DNA of 64,000 nt from Cyprinodon diabolis (lineage: Eukaryota > Chordata > Actinopteri > Cyprinodontiformes > Cyprinodontidae). The notes under the pieces are model-generated. The model did no database searches. It saw only the letters and a program-made list of their open reading frames with translations, and was not told where the DNA came from. Shown piece by piece: positions 49,440 to 60,994 of this stretch. A program made the translations under genes and the position numbers. Numbering within the stretch: position 1 is the stretch's first letter; the number at the start of each line of letters is the position of its first letter. The stretch spans positions 42,544,428-42,608,427 of the forward strand of contig CM060073.1 in NCBI GenBank assembly GCA_030533445.1. Reading direction: 5' to 3'.

Positions 49440-49950
49440 AGCAGCAGCTGTGTTCCCACAGATCTGTCAGGTAAGAGGCTGCATCTTGCGGAAAAGGATG
49501 GAAAGCAGACAGCGATGCGAGGGGGATGAATGAAAAAAAAAAACGAGGTGCAAACCCTCTGACACACACACACCTTATTTGTTACAGTCGTATCCTTATA
49601 TTTAAAGTCTAAAAGTGTCCTGCAAACGCTGAGGTTCCGCCGTGGAAAGAGTGTTCCGCCGCTGCGCAGCCGTGCAGAGGCTCCCAGATCACAGCAGCTT
49701 GTTGGTGCGCTGCTCTCTGCTCACTCAATGCATGCCCCAATTGTGCGGTTTGCAGAGCAAGAGGTGCAGAGAAAAGCCGCTCCGCCGCTGGGAAGGAGGG
49801 ACGGCTCCTTTCTCACTGTGTGACAATGACAAACAGACGCACTTTACGCAAAGCGCGATCCGACGGCGCTCCAACAGCAGAGCGCACCTGTATGCATTGA
49901 TGTTAGGGCAGCTCGGTTTGTCAATTAACACAGAAAAAACAAACTAAAAG
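49440..49950 (-). promoter_or_regulatory. candidate dtx1 promoter / CpG-rich region
   Basis: About 0.7 to 1.2 kb upstream of the dtx1 ATG the composition changes from AT-rich intronic DNA to a stretch with many CpG steps (densest 49620-49900), the usual look of a vertebrate promoter. On the minus strand a TATA-like TTTAAATATAAGG lies at 49595-49607. A YGTGGGAA-type RBPJ (CSL) motif, TGTGGGAA, lies at 49460-49453. No start site can be fixed from sequence alone. The TATA-like and RBPJ matches are short enough to occur by chance. Confidence 0.4.
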
Positions 49951-51349
49951 TTATGACTTCCGGTATCCGGTTTCAAAATAAATGCTATAAAGGCACGCTT
50001 ATATTAACTTAACTGGGAGGGGATTGGACATGTATAAGCTTTTGCTTCTTCCATCCCCTTTTCAAGCCATGCATATGTATTGTTTGTTATTATATGTATT
50101 TTAAAATGTGTGCAGGTTTGAAATAAACTGTTTTATATTAAATGAACTTGGTTAAAGGGGCATAAAGTGGCGCGCAGGCGTCATAAATAAATGCTTTAAA
50201 CTAGGCAGACTTTATTTTAATGCCCCCCTTTCCATCCATGTTATTTATAAATTGAAATTTGAAACCTGCCAAATTTATTTTATTTTACTAATAAAAGTTA
50301 ATCCACATTTCACATCGCATAGTTTGATGTTAACGACTTGGTTCTATTTCAAAATAAGTCATGGGAAATATATTTAACAGTCAATTAATATACTATTTTC
50401 TTTATTGTTATTGTCGTATTTAAACGTCACTACAAGGATCTACTAGATGCTCTCATCTTATCCAATGCAAATTACATTGTTTAGGTAGTAGTACCAGGAA
50501 ATCACCAATAAGTGTCAGCATTGGGGAGCTAACACATAAATGTAAGCTGTTGCATTTTCCAGAATACCTTAAATAAACATTTTTGATTAAATTGAATTGT
50601 CTAATGAGTAAATAAATGTAAAATGAGCACATTTTTAGTGAGGGAAACTTTCTCTTCTATTTCGAGCTATTAAACACTCAGCAGCTCCTGGTCTGGACAG
50701 TTTACCAGTTTTCTCCTCTGGTCTAGATGATTATCGAGGTAATCACATATAGATAAGCTATCATTAAATAATTTGATCCCTATGTTTGAACCTATGTTTA
50801 TTTCCTAATCTGCTCAGACAGCGAAGGAAAACTGAATTGGGTGAAATTGAATTATTGTTCCACCTGAAAACAATATTCATACCTGTGATTAAGTATAGAA
50901 ACAAGAAGACAAACATGAATCCTTCAAATTTACCAAGACCTTTTAGAAACAAACCGACAGTAAATAATAATAAATAGCAGAGCTTACTGAGGAAACCAGT
51001 TAGAGTGTGAGGAGCATGGGATGATATTCATCCTTCTAGTATCTCAGGCCTCCATCTCAGCAGAAACAAACTTGCCATGACAACATCTTCACCGTCTTTG
51101 GGAGAAACAATAAAATGCATAAGATGAAAGACAACTGTTTGAGAATTGAATTTACTTGGTTTGTTCCTGAAATTTTATTTCATATTTATAAAAAGTGTAG
51201 CCCTATATTATATTTTTTATTAATATGCATTTTATGTTTTGTTTAAATCTCCAATTACATTTACAGATGCTTGATACTTTTGATGAGGAAAACTCCTCAA
51301 TAATGTGCCTTTGGCTCTGATAATAGCAGGTTCAAAGCTGTGAGATGGC

Positions 51350-51440
51350 TGTGCATGTGTGGATCTTTCCTTCTGGATGTGTGGACCTTGCCTTCTGCAT
51401 GTGTGGATCTTGCCTTCTGGATTTGTGGATCTTGTCCTGA
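51350..51440. repeat. short minisatellite-like tandem repeat
   Basis: A unit resembling GTGTGGATCTTGCCTTCTG recurs about four times in tandem with substitutions (GATCTTTCC, GACCTTGCC, GATCTTGCC, GATCTTGTC variants). The copies are too few and too diverged to name. It overlaps a small minus-strand frame that only reflects the repeat. Confidence 0.6.
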
Positions 51441-52039
51441 TTAGTGTTGGAGGCAATAAAACTACAATTTTATTTCCTGATCACTCAGTCCTACTCTGAG
51501 CAACTACAAGATGGACCCAAAAAAACAATACAAATCCACAGGAAAATCCTGTAAAAAAAGAAAAAAAAAAAAGAAAAATGGCCTGACTGTGGCTGCTGTG
51601 GAGTTTAAGAGCATGGAGGATTTGCTGCAGGTTTTAAAGACCAGTACAGGCAGGTTTAAAATTGTAGACTTTTTATTTTAATTTGGTTTGTTTTTAGAGG
51701 GAAAATACCAGGCCAGGGGCTCTTAGGACCAACAGGTACATTTGGATGGAGTGAATGTTTTTTATCAGTGAATGAGAGTAGAGTTGTAAGAAAACACTGA
51801 CCATTGACCAAATCTTGACCATTTCTGTGTATCTTGTTAAGTTATGGCAGAGGAGCTGAAACATAAGATTTATTTCAAGCTTTCAAGATTTTAAAAAAGC
51901 AAGGAACTGCATCAATGGTGTGGTGGAGAGAGTGGCTTTATGTTAAGAACTGCACTTAGTCAGCTTTTGTCTGTATGCTCTCAACCTTCTTTATCATTAT
52001 GAACAAGATTACCCTGATTTGTTTCAAAATGCTTTTTTG

Positions 52040-52262
52040 AATATAATTCATCTTTGTATTGCCATTACATTGTCACAAGTACAAAGCAATGAAACCCATC
52101 CCCTTGGGGAGCAGTGGACTGCTATTTTGTGGCACACAGGGAGCAGTGTGGGGTTAAGGGCCTTACTCAGGGACCCAGAGTGGCAGCCTGTGGGTGTGGG
52201 GCTTGAACTCAGAACCTCTGGATTCCAAACACAATGCCCTGACCACTAGGCCACCACTCGCC
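52040..52262 (-). mobile_element. tRNA-derived SINE, copy 2
   Basis: Same body as copy 1 (complement of GGGGTTAAGGGCCTTACTCA and GGGACCCAGAGTGGCAG). The head on the minus strand, TGGCCTAGTGGTCAGGGCAT with a B-box-like GAGTTCAAGCCC, is closer to copy 5 than to copies 1, 3 and 4, so two subfamilies are present. Confidence 0.6.
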
Positions 52263-52283
52263 TACTTGATCTCACACAGAAGA

Positions 52284-52435
52284 TATTTACCTCTGCATTT
52301 AACCAATCCCCTTGGGAAGCAGTGAGGAATTGAGGGTCTTGCTCAGGGACCCAGAGGGCAGGCTGTGGGGATCGAATCAGGTACTTGCAACCTTCTCAGA
52401 GCACACTAAGCCAACACTTCCCCTTAGGTGGGATG
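52284..52435 (-). mobile_element. tRNA-derived SINE, copy 3, internally deleted
   Basis: A shortened copy immediately next to copy 2. Its head on the minus strand has the AGAAGGTTGCAAGTACCTG and GATTCGATCCC text of copies 1 and 4. Part of the body, the CTGCCATTGTGC block, is missing. Confidence 0.55.
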
Positions 52436-52589
52436 AGGTGGAATGTCATCATTTTAAGTATTTTCAGTTGTTGATATGTTCAATATTACTGTAATTTTAG
52501 AGACCACACCTTTTTTAACAAAACCTGTTAACTCAAAATCCCCTGTGTGTTACTTAAAATAGCTCTTTCTCTCTCCTATTATTTATCCT

Positions 52590-52920
52590 GTTATCTTGCT
52601 TGGAGACTTAAATATTAGCTGGCTTGACAAATCACTTCGGAGACAGTTAAAACCACTATTAACAAATTTTAACTTTACTTAATTAATTAAAGGCCCACTA
52701 GACTAATTAACTCCTCTAAAGCATGCATATATCTTGTCTTTTCTAACAAATGTGTTAGAATTCAAAAGAGATTCAATATGACAGGTCTGTCTGACCATAA
52801 CCTTATTCTGTTCTCTAGAAATTGTTCTAAATATAGATTCACTTGTTCTAAAAAAAAAATCAATATGAGAACAGTTGAAAGTACCAGGGTGGGACGGTCC
52901 AAACACAACCCCTAAATAAA
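52590..52920 (+). pseudogene. LINE endonuclease-domain relic
   Basis: Frame text LLGDLNISWLDKSLRRQLKP and LLTNFNFT, then after a frameshift TRLINSSKACIYLVFSNKCV and MTGLSDHNLILFS. GD(L/F)N near the start and GLSDHN near the end are the conserved blocks of the apurinic-like endonuclease of non-LTR retrotransposons. Stops and a frameshift make it dead. Confidence 0.75.
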
Positions 52921-53069
52921 ATCTACTGAAATAATTGCATCACCCATAACCATGTTAGTGCCATCTGTGATGTCATCCATTTATCACCTTAACAATTCTG
53001 CACTTCAATCAGTCCTTTCATATCTAACCTTAGCTTCTTAACGATAGTGAAATATGTATCATTCGTTGA

Positions 53070-53345
53070 GCCCATTGCCCTGTATGTAGTACCAATCCAC
53101 TATATTTTTCATTGTTTATTGCTTTTAATTTTACTTTTTCTATTTAATTGCTCCATCTGTTTATGCTGCTCATGGCTATGATGGCTTACTGTTTTAATTG
53201 TTGTCACTGTTCTTTTATTGATTTTATTGTTTTATGTTGTTTACCTAACCTGCTGAAGGGAATACAGCTGGAAATGAGCCATGGGCTATAATCTGGCATA
53301 TTTTTATGTACATTTATATGCATTTTCCCTTAATAAATAAAGTCA
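53070..53345 (+). mobile_element. LINE 3' end fragment
   Basis: A T-rich stretch with TGTTTACCTAACCTGCTGAA and GGAATACAGCTGGAAATGAG, ending TTAATAAATAAAGTC, resembles the 3' UTR of a fish LINE. It probably belongs with the endonuclease relic at 52590-52920, with the reverse transcriptase deleted between them. Confidence 0.5.
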
Positions 53346-53504
53346 AGCGCATTTGTGTTTTGTTCTTCCCCATCTGCCTTTATGGTCCTTTTTTATCTTA
53401 TTGTGAGGCTTTTATCTTTTTATTTTAGATCTGTTAATGGTAAAACATAACCATTTAATTTCTTTTTGGGATTAATAAAGTATTTTGGAATGGAATTGAA
53501 TTAA

Positions 53505-53990
53505 AGCTTTTACCTATCCAGTCTCTCAAATTAATAATGAAAACAGAAAAATAAATAATCATCTCAACTACAGTAACCTCTGGACCATCTGCCTGTTATT
53601 TCTAAATACTTGAGAAAATTGTTTCCTCCCATCTTCTCTCCCTCCATCTTCTAACTTATAATAATCTTTCTGAACATATCCAGTCCAGTTTCTGCCCGTA
53701 AAAACAAACGGCCTTCTGATGAAAACAGACTCAGATCTTCTCCTGCCTGGCTGAAATTAAAGACTGGTTTACCTCTAACTTCTTGAAGCTAATTTGCAAC
53801 AAAACAGAAATCCTCCTGGTAGGAACCAAATCAGTTTCTTCCAAAACTGAGATTTCTGTCTCTCAATTGACAGCTCCACTGTTTCTCCAAAAACAGAGGA
53901 CATTAAAACAGATTATAACGATGACCCAACCATATACTTTTGCAAATTCTGTAACTTCTTATTTTTGGATGAATGCCACATTACAGCCCG
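53505..53990 (+). pseudogene. L2-like LINE reverse-transcriptase relic
   Basis: Across frames: LPVISKYLRKLFPPIF, which fits the LPxISKxxEK entry block of L2-type reverse transcriptases, then after a deletion [20 protein letters not shown] and EILLVGTKS, the thumb-side motif W(M/F)xxNFLKLNxxKTExLL. The catalytic YADD block is missing. Multiple stops. Confidence 0.6.
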
Positions 53991-54462
53991 TTCTGGACCT
54001 TAGCACTCCAAGAAAGTTAATGGCCCAGTATCCCGATGGTTTTTTTTATGGTTTCTTGAACGCCCCATTATGCGCCATCCTTCCCCATACAGCTTTGGAC
54101 CATCCAGGGACAGTTGTGCCGTCTGTATTCTGTCCTTTTTTGGAAACTTAGGAGTTCCCAGACACTTTACACATACCTGATGTGTGGACAGTTGGTATTT
54201 AGGGCTGGGGATGAAAACAACAATTTTAAGTAGAAATGCAGCAGGCATTTCCAACAATGGGTGTACAGTATCTACATTTACAAGTAATATAGAGAAGGGG
54301 AGGATGAGTCAAAGCTGAACAACAAACCTACAAACCTGAAAGTGTAGCAGGTTTGCCCATGACTGTAGTTAATGTCAAGAAATACGCTGAGTGGATACAA
54401 AAACCTTAATGCCTAATTACTTCCAATGTAGATTTTTTTGATTCTTTATAAGTTTATTAATC

Positions 54463-54642
54463 AAATGTAAATCCCCTTATTGTCCCACAATGGGGAAATC
54501 TGCTTTTAACCCATCCCCGTGGAGCGCCACACCAAGATTTTGCACACGGACCCGGAGTGGAGGCTGTGGGGATCGAACCGGGTCCTTGCAACCTTCTCAG
54601 AGAACAAGGGCACTGCTCTAACCCACTAGGCCAACCCCCGCA
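54463..54642 (-). mobile_element. tRNA-derived SINE, copy 4, with the best preserved head
   Basis: On the minus strand: TTGGCCTAGTGGGTTAGAGC (A-box-like), a long variable-arm-like stretch, and a good B box CGGTTCGATCCCC at about 54570. This is the clearest evidence that the family is tRNA-derived (Leu/Ser-type length). Body and tail follow toward lower coordinates. Confidence 0.65.
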
Positions 54643-56634
54643 AAAAATAAAACAAAAAAACAAACGAAAAAACACCATATTAACTACCAGTATTGCTAGA
54701 ATTATTTTCATTTTGTCTTATTATTAGTATTATTTTTGTTTTGCAGTTTGGCATATTTTTCTAAATACAATTCTTAAATGAAACTCTCATTTTGCTCTGA
54801 CAATTCCAATCTAATGGTAAACTTTCACATCTATATGGTACATAAACTGTTTTTATTGATACTAATTTGAATGCTGTTGATCTGTATCCAATAATGTGTA
54901 GTTGTCCCTTTTTTTTATTTTATCAAACATCAGATCTTAATTATGATTAACAATAACAAAGCCAGTTCATGTTTATTCTGTTTCATCTGCAAGTTATTAG
55001 TACTTAAATACATATAAAACAGGAGATTTTGAATATTCAGAAGAAATGATCTGATTTATTTCAATAATTGCTCTTAAAAACACTGCTGGATATATCGTTT
55101 GAGTTTTTTTTTTTTTTTAGATATATTAAAATTAAAAGCGAAATCATGAATGACTGAAACAATTTTTCAAATAATAAACACCTAATTAACATTCAGCTGA
55201 AACCCTTCCTGTATCTTTATGGAATTACAGATAAACCTAACCACTGCAACACATCCCAGCGTATTGCAAATCCACTAAAACCAGCTGTGCTGGCATAGAA
55301 ATACATATATATTTTTTTTATTTCTCAGCTGCCATTACAGCTGTAACTTCAATTCCCTGCAGAGCTATGTTAAGGCATTATTTCCTATTAAAATTATTTG
55401 TTAAATGTATACTAACAGTAACACTGATTTAGCTCATAAACAGTCTGAATATTCTTTAGTTACACATTAGAAACATCCCTTATTGTTGTTTTGAAAATAT
55501 TTGAAATATATAATTATCATATTGTTATAAAGTTGCTATTTAAAAAGATGAATGTGTTTTAACCTAATTTTAAGTGTTAAATTCTGAAAGGAGTGTCTTT
55601 GTATTGTTCTGAAAGATCTGTGCATAAATTTGGAATTGATTTAATCTTATTTTATTTAATTAACTTAGTTAAAAACTATTGATTATTTATTTCAACCTGC
55701 CGTTATTGTAAATGGCCACTCTTTGGCTTCATATTGTGAGGAAAACTCCAGTGTGTTGCTTGGTTATATGAAGGGATCAGTGAGATGAAACACATTCTTT
55801 CTTTTGTCCACAAAAACAAACACTAATGTTAGAAAACAGCGCCACCGCGTGGAATATTGGTGTCAGTGGACAGCGCACATAAAAAGCAAACTAATATATG
55901 ATTGATGACGCAACTTGTCTTGGGTGTTTGTTTAATATAATTTAAGTTACTGAGATATCTTGAGAACAGAGAAAGGAAGAAAAAACGAAAAAGAGAAAGA
56001 ATAGGGGCTGAAACATGAGCCTAAAAACCAAACTATAGTATTTATTTTTTAAACAACACAACTTCTAAAGCCACAGCTTTTGGGTTGTGTTTTTCTGCTG
56101 TGGAACTTTGTAAATTAATGTTAAATAAATTTGTAAGTTTTTGTACTGACATTGCTGCAAATTAAAAGAAAAATGCCTGAAAATATCTTATTTAGGATGT
56201 TTAGTGTTTAATAATGTATAAAAATGGTTTATTTGACAATGTTCTTTCGAATATTTAGTCCAAACATTTTAAACCTTGTCAGGAGTCTCGAGCCCAGAGC
56301 CAGAGGTCATTTTTTCAGGAAACATCACCATATTTGAGAGAACATACCATTAAATACTATTTATTAAGATATGTCTACCTTTGGATCCAGGATCAAAGCA
56401 ATGAGAAAAGATCTACAGATAGAACAAATTTATTTCTTTAAAAAGTGAATACATTTATAAATTGGGACCTGAAATTTACTCCATTTCCATTTTATGCATT
56501 ATTTTTCACTTCTGCGTCAAGATCCCTGCACAACCCCTCTTCTTTATAAACAGGAGGAAACCAAGCTGTTCTAATGAGTAGTTTCTAAAGAAGCAAATTT
56601 CCTGCTATCTAAAACAATCTTCCTCTCTTATCCA

Positions 56635-56715
56635 TGCAGAGTCATGGTTGGGCTGGTACCTATCTCCAGTTGTTTTCGGGGTCCACACCCTGGACAGACC
56701 ACCAGTCCATCATAT
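56635..56715 (-). repeat. reversed, older copy of the (ATGG)-tail repeat
   Basis: The minus strand reads ATGGACTGGTGGTCTGTCCA, GGGTGTGGACCCC and TGGAGATAGGTACCAGCCCA, matching the 19101-19239 repeat with many substitutions. Confidence 0.65.
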
Positions 56716-57854
56716 GGTCAACAACAGAAGCACACAAAAAACAACCGCCAACAAACTAAACCTAACCTGTATAGGATGAAGTCACGGTACCTGGAGATAA
56801 AGCCTCCATCTTGACCATTTCGTTGCAAAGCAGCATTGCTAACATTTACATCACTGTGTATTCCTAGATAGATACACATGCAGATTTCTTTTTTTTTTAT
56901 GTAATCCAGGCCAAGTTCAATGTAAAACACGAATGGGGAGATAAGTGAGCTGCCATAACTGTCGCTCTAACATAAATGGAGAGTAGTATACACAACATCA
57001 AAAATAAGGTATTAAAAATTCAGTCAATCATTCAGTATTTACATCTATAATGAGCGTCAATCTGCTCAAGTTTTGGAGTTAATAGCAATTAGAGAAAGAT
57101 GACAGCCATGCATTTTAATCTAAATGGTTTTGAATACCTACAAGTTAATAAAATTAGTACAAATATTTCTTAAAGTTTGACACTGGTTATAGAGTAAATT
57201 TTACATTAATTGCATGGAACCAAATGTTATCTGAAAAAGAGTTATATTCTACTCTGTATGTTTTAAAGTAATACTTGTTTTTTTTACAGTCAGCATCATT
57301 TTAACACCCCTGCTATTCAATAAGAAACAGCTGAAAATATTCCATATTTAACCACCAGCTGCGGCTAAAAATTTAAACACCACCCATGCCTAAACCTGAT
57401 CTCAGTTTGGATTACAGTCATTATCTAGATAATATCAAAAACCAGGTAAATACAAGTGGCTGAGGATTACATTATGTCTTTTCCGATGCTGTTCCAGATT
57501 TTTGTATTTCTATTTTTGAGTTTGATTTCACATCATTTAGTTTGATTGAACTATTTACAGAAAGTAAATAAGAATAATAAAGCCTATAAGGTCATTGTTA
57601 GGTTAAGGCCAGCCAGAAAGGCAGGTCATGCAACTATAAAACCAAATCCAGCTTTTACTCATATGCGACGCTGATAATGAAACAGAGTTTAGGGACCTTT
57701 GTTTGGTCAGTGTGAATGAACTGCATGTGAGCAATGATGCATAACAGGAATAGCAGGAAATCATTTTATCAAAGCATTTGTGAGTCATTACAGTAGTAAT
57801 TTGTTTGCATCACCTTGTGGAAGAGAAAGAAAAAGGTCAAAAGTTAGTTGAATT

Positions 57855-58347
57855 GTAAGTCACGTATTCAACTTTTATTTGAAATGATATCAAACGAATA
57901 CAAGTGCAGAAAAAACATCTATACATATGTGTAAAAACTATGATAAACACACAAAAGCAAACCCCATACAACTACATTAAAAAAAATCCTGACATACATA
58001 CTTTGAAATCCTTTCTCAGGTTCATTTAAATATTCCCAATAATGTCAGTTCCATTCAAGGTCTTAACCTCTGCACACTCTTTTTTTTTTCAGGATGATTT
58101 GAATAATACAAACTGTCTTTATACAAATATACAGGAGGATATACTGTACATGATCACAGTCATTTGGACATTTGAACAGTGTTACTAGAATCTGCCATCA
58201 TTGAAAACATTCCTATGAGTTCAATCATTGACTTAAAATGAAATTACGCTGAATGAAACATCAATCATTAGTAGGGACAACATGGGACAGTTTTTAACAA
58301 GGTTTTTATCAAGTTGTTGAAAACAATATGATAAGGTGGAGTGGGAA
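57855..58347 (-). other. slc20a1: slc20a1 3' UTR with candidate poly(A) signal
   Basis: Downstream of the TGA on the minus strand about 490 bases run to an AATAAA at 57879-57874, the first good hexamer followed by plausible cleavage sequence. The end is an estimate; later hexamers could be used instead. Confidence 0.5.
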
Positions 58348-58503
58348 TCACAGAATAACATATATGAAGAGGGCCATAATGGCAGCACTGATGAGGCCAG
58401 AGATGGGAACAGTGACGAACCAGGCGATGAAGATATTCCTGAACAGAAGCCAGTCAACTGATTTCCGGGAGCGCAGCCATCCCACAGCCACCACCGATCC
58501 CAC
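58348..58503 (-). CDS. slc20a1: slc20a1 last coding exon (C-terminal transmembrane end)
   Basis: This exon encodes the last 51 residues of the PiT-1 sodium-dependent phosphate transporter. It starts [18 protein letters not shown], continues [19 protein letters not shown] and ends with the hydrophobic helix [14 protein letters not shown] before a TGA stop at 58350-58348. The acceptor is a TGCACACAG site with AG at 58505-58504, in phase 0, joining the THCK end of the preceding exon to give the conserved STTHCKVGSVV. It is 156 bases, 52 codons with stop, as expected for this family's C-terminus. Confidence 0.95.
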   Translation of the reverse strand: MGSVVAVGWLRSRKSVDWLLFRNIFIAWFVTVPISGLISAAIMALFIYVIL

Positions 58504-58949
58504 CTGTGTGCATGAGAGAGATACTGGATATAAATTCTTTGATTTTGATATGATGGAGCAACAAAAGGTAGTAAAGAGTTACAAAACATAAGGAAGATAA
58601 TTGATTTTTTTCTGTCCTTTTTTTAAACATCTAAACCTCAATTTTTGAATAGAACTGAATTTGATCTGAGTCCCTTAAATAACATTAAGCTCATCCAGCT
58701 GCATTTAAAGGTCAAAGAAGCATAAGACATGATGTTGGTAGTATTATACTGTGGGTATATATTTTTTTCCATTAAAAACAGGAAAGCAGATCAGGGTCAG
58801 TATGAAGACAGATACATTTTTTAAAGATAAACATATTTTCAAAGTAGGAAACCTTTTTGAGAAGAGAAGAAAATAAATGGGGGCTCCCATCCAAGCAGGA
58901 CACACCCAGAACACATAGTAAGAGTTCAAATAAAACTGTTTATATCAAA

Positions 58950-59060
58950 GAATACTTGGGTTAGAATGGCCAAATCAAAGTCCAGACATAAATCAGCTTT
59001 TAAATCAAGACCTAAAATTCACCAATGCTCTCCGTTCAAGTGGAGATACTTTTTTGTTGA
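58950..59060 (+). pseudogene. short Tc1-type relic in the slc20a1 last intron
   Basis: A GWPNQSPDIN-like text followed by DLKFTNALRS matches the worn WPSQSPDLNPI...DLK block also seen at 43030. Only about 100 bases are recognisable. Confidence 0.45.
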
Positions 59061-59497
59061 AATACACCAAAAGTGCATTTGCATGAACCATAATAACATG
59101 ACGAGAGCGAGTAATTTACATATTACCCGAAGCAGAATTGAGTTTTAGAAGGAAGCGATTGAAAGGACGCACCATAATGGTAAAATGCAGGTGTCTTCTA
59201 TAAGAGTTTACCCCAAGACTACAATTAGAGGCTAGTGAGAAACAGCCAATCAGACGTCAGGGTTTGTGAGAGTTGCTCTAGTCCTGCCTCCTTGGATTTG
59301 ATGGATGTGTGACAGTTTAAATTAATTCATAATGTACTTCAGGAAAATGCAGGAAAATGAATTTATTGATTCATGAAACAATTCGTGAAATAATATTTAC
59401 TTAAAAAAAAAATCACTATATTTAACTGGGATCCATATTATTAGTTATACATTTATTCATTCAATTCTGTATTTATTTACAGTTACAGAATGAATAG

Positions 59498-59738
59498 AAT
59501 AGAATTCAACTTTATTGTTGTTACACTGTCACAAGTACAAAGCATCAAAATGAACTCTGCATTTAAGCCATCCCCTTGCAGAGCAGTGGGCTTCCATTGT
59601 GCGGCACCCGGGGAGCAGTCTTTGGTTAAGGGTCTTGCTCAGGGACCCAGAGTTGCAGTCCATGGATGTGGGGCTTGAACTCGGAACCTCTGGGATCCAA
59701 GTGCAATGCCCTAAAAACTAGGCCACCACTCCCCTCAA
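59498..59738 (-). mobile_element. tRNA-derived SINE, copy 5, in the slc20a1 last intron
   Basis: The longest copy. The body reads as the complement of GAGCAGTGGGCTTCCATTGT, GGCACCCGGGGAGCAGTC and TTAAGGGTCTTGCTCAGGGA. The head on the minus strand has GTTCGAGTTC/AAGCCCC near the B-box position. It lies in the same orientation as the other four copies. Confidence 0.6.
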
Positions 59739-59890
59739 TAAATCAATGATGCATGTAAAGAAATATTTCATAAGGTATTCATTTATTGAACCACGGCACT
59801 GGTCACCCTCCATAACAATATAAAGAAAAAAATCAAGAAGTATTAACACTTTTGCAAGGCTAAGTTATATCACTGACATAGTTATCCCTA

Positions 59891-60070
<180 letters not shown>

Positions 60071-60132
60071 TTAGTTTTACAACCTGATAAATCATCACTT
60101 CTGCTAAGAATGACTTTAGCTATGAAACATAC

Positions 60133-60318
60133 CTCGATGGTGTAATGGGGGTCAGGTCTTTGCCCATGGTCTGGATCACCCTACGACCCCAAACCCAAAG
60201 TCCAGCACAGATTCCTACTCCACCGTACAGGAGCAACCAAATGGGCGTGGGAGCGTTCGACACCACAGACCCGCTCTCATAGAGAAGCCAAAGCGCCACT
60301 AGTGGGCCAATAGCATTG
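60133..60318 (-). CDS. slc20a1: slc20a1 internal exon ([10 protein letters not shown] to TPITPS)
   Basis: The exon encodes [19 protein letters not shown], then [20 protein letters not shown] and [17 protein letters not shown], highly conserved membrane segments of SLC20 phosphate transporters. The acceptor is a TTCCTATCTCTAG site ending at 60319. The first base completes a serine, so the conserved GGNDVSNAIGP is restored across the junction. The donor AG|GTATGT lies at 60132. The 186 bases match phases 2 in and 2 out. The introns on either side are only 73 and 88 bases. Confidence 0.95.
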
Positions 60319-60391
60319 CTAGAGATAGGAATGAAATGTAAATCATAAAAAAGATAATATATCAGTACAGTGCTGAGAATAAAATGCCTAC

Positions 60392-60863
60392 CTGACGTCA
60401 TTTCCCCCATGAGCAAAGGAGCCAAAGCAAGCGGTGAGAATCTGCAAAAATTGGAAAAGCAAAGAAACAGCAGGTTGATCAATCTCCAGCTCGTCTTCCT
60501 CCACAGCAGAGGCCCCGACTGCCTCCTGAGTCACGCTCCCATCCGGGACAGAACTACCACTGGTCATTGCCGAGTTGTAGCTGCTGTAACTGTCCACGCG
60601 AGGTCGTCTCTGAAGGCCTCCTTCCACATCTTTGTATTTAGGATCACCTTGGATACCGTATATAGCCATGGTGTAGGATGTGTAGCTGTTGTTCCTCCGC
60701 ATGGGCCGCTCCTCTGTGTCGCTGTCACCGATGCAGTCCCCAACCTTGGCCTTGTGGAGCTTATGAAGCAGGTCTTTGTAAAGCCCAGAGTCCTTGTGGA
60801 TGGTGTGGGAGCGTCCACTGTGGGGATCGGTGATTGTCATATGGCCCACAGAGCCATTCAGAC
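60392..60863 (-). CDS. slc20a1: slc20a1 large exon (intracellular loop and GGNDV motif)
   Basis: The exon encodes the end of the big cytoplasmic loop and the next membrane segment of PiT-1. Visible blocks are [45 protein letters not shown], the repeat-like [12 protein letters not shown], an acidic stretch EEDELEID, and the helix [20 protein letters not shown] leading into GGNDV, half of the PHO4 signature. The loop text (KVGDC, TSYTMAI) favours SLC20A1 over SLC20A2. The acceptor AG is at 60865-60864 and the donor AG|GTAGGC at 60391. The 472 bases agree with phase 1 in and 2 out. Confidence 0.95.
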
Positions 60864-60994
60864 CTATGGGAAAAATCTCACTTTTAATTTTCTTTGGTTT
60901 ACAGCTCAATCAGTGCCACTTATAGTTGTAATATACTTTCATATATTTGTTAAACACTTTTATCATTTCCAGCACCAGATAAATAATTTCTCAC

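Larger units (their letters stand above)
49951..57854. other. spacer between dtx1 5' end and slc20a1 3' end
   Basis: About 8 kb separates the candidate dtx1 promoter from the slc20a1 polyadenylation signal. It contains three SINE copies of one family, two or three LINE fragments and one (ATGG)-type tail relic, all listed separately. Positions 50.0-51.4 kb and 54.7-56.6 kb are AT-rich with no recognisable feature. Around 51232-51456 a short tandem array of a GTGTGGATCTTGCCTTCTG-like unit occurs about four times; it reads as a small minisatellite. Confidence 0.6.

Noticed and set aside
51350..51440. CRISPR-like spaced repeats
   Set aside because: The units are tandem without spacers, diverged, and in a vertebrate genome.
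53783..54151. 122-residue plus-strand open frame as a gene
   Set aside because: Its first third is L2-type reverse-transcriptase text and the remainder is not conserved; it is part of the LINE relic.
54540..54640. tRNA gene suggested by A- and B-box text
   Set aside because: The boxes belong to a SINE head; no complete cloverleaf or acceptor stem can be drawn, and related copies recur.
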